NCBI GenBank assembly: GCA_019090845.1
Contig: JAHRVD010000370.1
Location: forward strand, 1 to 8,033
Source of the DNA: Marinosulfonomonas sp.
GTDB lineage: Bacteria; Pseudomonadota; Alphaproteobacteria; Rhodobacterales; Rhodobacteraceae
Reading direction: 5' to 3'
Length of the DNA stretch: 8,033 bases
Part shown: positions 6,435-8,033 of the stretch, piece by piece
Position numbering within the stretch: the first letter of the stretch is position 1
Layout of the letters: every line of letters starts with the position of its first letter
The notes under the pieces: model-generated
Told to the model about the DNA's origin: nothing
The model's input: only the letters and a program-made list of their open reading frames with translations
The model's database searches: none
Made by a program: the position numbers and the translations under genes

Positions 6435-6770
6435 ATGAATTTTTCGAAACTCGACGACCGGATTTCGGTCGCTGGCCAGCTTGAACCCAACGACATGGTT
6501 CACGTGTATTCGCAGGGTTTTCGCACCATCATCTGCAACCGGCCCGACAATGAAGGTCCGGGCCAGCCGAGCTTTGCACAAATCAAGGCTGCGGCGTCGG
6601 CTGCGGGGCTTGCTGCTTTCTACATTCCAATCGTTCCGGGGCAGGCGGGTCAGGCCGAGGTTTCGGCGTTTGCTGATGCGATCGACAGCCAGCCCGGGCC
6701 GGTTCTGGCCTATTGCCGCTCGGGCGCGCGTTCCAAAGCGATCTACGATGCGGTCCGCTCAATGGCGTAA
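6435..6770 (+). CDS. DUF442/TIGR01244-family rhodanese-like sulfurtransferase
   Basis: This 111-residue protein starts MNFSKLDDRISVAGQL, a typical opening of the DUF442 (beta-lactamase hydrolase-like, TIGR01244) family. It has the RPDNEG loop (36-41) and the active-site loop C94-R-S-G-A-R-S. The six-residue loop from C94 to R99 is rhodanese-sized; the CX5R loop of tyrosine phosphatases would be one residue longer. A persulfide on C94 is therefore expected, with sulfane sulfur passed to or from glutathione. AGGAG at 6424-6428 lies 6 bases before this ATG, excluding an upstream in-frame TTG at 6414 that overlaps the previous stop codon. It is the last gene of the operon, 17 bases after the dioxygenase. 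In Xylella and Agrobacterium Blh this domain is fused ahead of the metallo-beta-lactamase domain; here it stands alone and comes after. Confidence 0.88.
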   Translation: MNFSKLDDRISVAGQLEPNDMVHVYSQGFRTIICNRPDNEGPGQPSFAQIKAAASAAGLAAFYIPIVPGQAGQAEVSAFADAIDSQPGPVLAYCRSGARSKAIYDAVRSMA

Positions 6771-6795
6771 GGGATTTTGGCGCCGCAGCCCGCTG

Positions 6796-7284
6796 TTACT
6801 TTTTGGCCCCTGCGTTGACAATGGTGATCGCGTCATGATCGACCAGTTCCGATTTCATACCGGCATTGCGATAAATACGTTTTTCCTTCCTTGTGTAGTC
6901 GGCCACATCATGGGCCAGCCGCTCGCCCACCACTATCAGGCGTAAAGTTTCGGTGCCGGTGTTGATGATCGAATGGTCCAGCCCGCCTGCGCGATAGCCG
7001 ATAAAATCACCCGCTTTGATCGCAAAACTGTCCTCGCCAATAATCGCCGTTGCCTGTCCGGCCAGCACGAATACGCATTCGTCCTCGAAATGGTGCACAT
7101 GATGTTCGGTGGTTTCATCCCCTGGTGCGACTTCGCTGATGTGAAATCCAAGGCCGGTAAGGCCGGTCATATCGCCGAGCGATTTGTTAACCCGCTTGCC
7201 CTTGGGATTAAGAAAATGGGTTTTGTTTAAACCCGGCATTGCGGCGATATCCTCGCTTGAAACGATATATGTGTCTTGCGTCAT
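6796..7284 (-). CDS. Single-domain cupin protein of unknown function
   Basis: This 162-residue protein contains one cupin barrel. Motif 1 runs from G55 to G76 (PGDETTEHHVHHFEDECVFVLAG) and gives metal ligands H62, H64 and E69. Motif 2 (GDFIGYRAGGLDHSIIN, 92-108) gives H104; the usual Pro is replaced by Arg. All four ligands are present, so a bound metal (Fe, Mn, Ni or Zn) is likely. The N-terminal stretch (about 1-45) and C-terminal stretch (about 125-162) are hydrophilic. No signal peptide is visible, so it is cytoplasmic. The stop codon is 25 bases from the end of the convergent sulfur operon. It is transcribed away from copA, with 150 bases between the starts. A G-rich GGGGGAA lies upstream of the ATG. 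Substrate and reaction are unknown; a sugar- or thiol-handling cupin, or a purely binding protein, would all fit. Confidence 0.8.
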   Translation of the reverse strand: MTQDTYIVSSEDIAAMPGLNKTHFLNPKGKRVNKSLGDMTGLTGLGFHISEVAPGDETTEHHVHHFEDECVFVLAGQATAIIGEDSFAIKAGDFIGYRAGGLDHSIINTGTETLRLIVVGERLAHDVADYTRKEKRIYRNAGMKSELVDHDAITIVNAGAKK

Positions 7285-7371
7285 TGGTTTTGTTCCCCCG
7301 TTATTTTTGCAATTTTCACCGACATTGTTCTACTTTGGGATCGGGCTTTGGTCAAAATTGCTGCGCGGGCC

Positions 7372-7402
7372 TTGACCTTCCAGTAACTGGAAGGCCTATA
7401 TC
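7372..7402 (+). promoter_or_regulatory. CueR-type (MerR-family) operator-promoter of copA
   Basis: TTGACC (7372-7377) and TATATC (7397-7402) are spaced 19 bases apart, the stretched spacing typical of MerR-family activated promoters. Between them lies the perfect 19-base palindrome CCTTCCAGTAACTGGAAGG (7376-7394; 9-base arms around one central A). The E. coli copA promoter has the same CCTTCC...GGAAGG core for CueR. Copper would therefore induce the ATPase through a CueR protein that is not encoded in this window. Confidence 0.88.
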
Positions 7403-7434
7403 CGGCACGACACCAGCCGAAAAGGGTCAAAACC

Positions 7435-8033
7435 ATGCCACGCGATAATATGCCTGAAATACCCACCAGCATCCGTTTGCAGGTAGAGGGGTTAAGCTGT
7501 GCGGGCTGTGTGCGTCGCGCGGAAACGGCCATCGCCGGGGTAAAGGGGGTCAATCACGCGACCGTCAATTTGGCAACCGGCAAAGCAGATGTGGAATTTG
7601 AAACGCCCGCCACCACCGCCGCAATTAGCGCGGCTATGGAAAAGGCGGGCTATCCGGCGGGGTTGGACGAGGTCAGCGTAAAGGTCGAGGGCGCAACCTG
7701 TGCCTCTTGCGTGAACCGGATCGAGACGGCGATCAAATTACTGCCCGGCGTGTCAGAAGCAGTGATGAACCTGGCCACGGGGCGCGCCAGCATCCGCTAT
7801 TTTTCCGGCACGCTGACGGTTGATGATATCGCCGCGGCGCTCGCAGGTGCCGGCTATAAGGTGGTGGCCGATGCGGACGGGAAAACCGCCCCCGTTGACC
7901 TGCACAAACAAGACGTTGACCGGCTTGCCCGATCGGTCTGGTTTGCGCTCGCGCTTGGCCTGCCGGTGTTCATGGCGGAAATGGGCGGGCATTTGATCCC
8001 GGATATACATCATTTCATTGCCCGCACGATCGG
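7435..8033 (+). CDS. copA: Copper-exporting P1B-type ATPase CopA, N-terminal part (cut by window end)
   Basis: The frame is open from ATG 7435 to the window edge, giving 199 residues with no stop. Two heavy-metal-associated domains are visible, with CxxC sites C22-A-G-C25 (GLSCAGC) and C89-A-S-C92 (GATCASC), about 67 residues apart. A first membrane segment starts near residue 164 (ARSVWFALALGLPVFMAEM), followed by GGHLIPD, typical of CopA-type Cu(I) ATPases. The rest (CPC motif, DKTG phosphorylation site) lies outside. It would pump Cu(I) from cytoplasm to periplasm. GAAAAGGG ends 8 bases before the ATG. A CueR-type operator upstream supports the copper assignment over silver, zinc or cadmium. 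Confidence 0.93.
   Translation, partial: MPRDNMPEIPTSIRLQVEGLSCAGCVRRAETAIAGVKGVNHATVNLATGKADVEFETPATTAAISAAMEKAGYPAGLDEVSVKVEGATCASCVNRIETAIKLLPGVSEAVMNLATGRASIRYFSGTLTVDDIAAALAGAGYKVVADADGKTAPVDLHKQDVDRLARSVWFALALGLPVFMAEMGGHLIPDIHHFIARTI

Noticed and set aside
1..8033. CRISPR array, tRNA or rRNA gene, insertion sequence, phage gene or attachment site
   Set aside because: I saw no regularly spaced repeats, cloverleaf-like sequence, transposase or integrase frame, or terminal inverted repeats; nearly all of the window is ordinary metabolic and stress genes.

Overview
The window reads as a chromosomal piece of an alphaproteobacterium, most likely Rhodobacterales. It is GC-rich, with long spurious antisense ORFs typical of such genomes. 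The protein families (MOFRL glycerate kinase, an ~800-residue FAD/GcvT demethylase, a BigR/SqrR sulfur regulon, a CueR-type copA promoter) are common there. The organism call is inference from family content and composition, not from a marker gene.

Layout. Positions 1-123 hold an open frame that may be the tail of an upstream gene. A glycerate 2-kinase/TtuD gene (192-1421, +) follows. Next is a large fused FAD oxidoreductase/GcvT protein of the dimethylglycine/sarcosine dehydrogenase family (1562-3970, +). Convergent to it is a small ArsR-family repressor (3993-4316, -) whose two cysteines have the spacing of the persulfide-sensing BigR/SqrR group. It is separated by a regulatory intergenic region of 309 bases from a tight four-gene + strand operon. 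That operon holds two half-size YeeE/YedE membrane proteins (4626-5057 and 5061-5504), an ETHE1/Blh-type metallo-beta-lactamase-fold persulfide dioxygenase (5533-6417) and a DUF442 rhodanese-like protein (6435-6770). A cupin gene (6796-7284, -) faces the end of this operon. Divergent from the cupin is the start of a copper P1B-type ATPase, copA (7435 to the window end), behind a CueR-type operator.

How the genes fit together. The central block is a reactive-sulfur module. The repressor probably senses persulfide by forming a disulfide or tetrasulfide between C37 and C103 and so releases the divergent operon. The YeeE/YedE pair would move a sulfur compound across the inner membrane, the dioxygenase would oxidise glutathione persulfide to sulfite, and the DUF442 protein would shuttle sulfane sulfur. 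In the best known Blh proteins the DUF442 and metallo-beta-lactamase parts are one polypeptide; here they are separate genes in the opposite order. No sulfide:quinone oxidoreductase or sulfite exporter is seen in the window. The left block (glycerate kinase and methylated-amine demethylase) can be linked loosely through one-carbon/serine metabolism. The right edge is a copper-export locus. I see a variant arrangement of known systems rather than a clearly new one. The parts least explained are the cupin and the operator architecture between 4317 and 4625.
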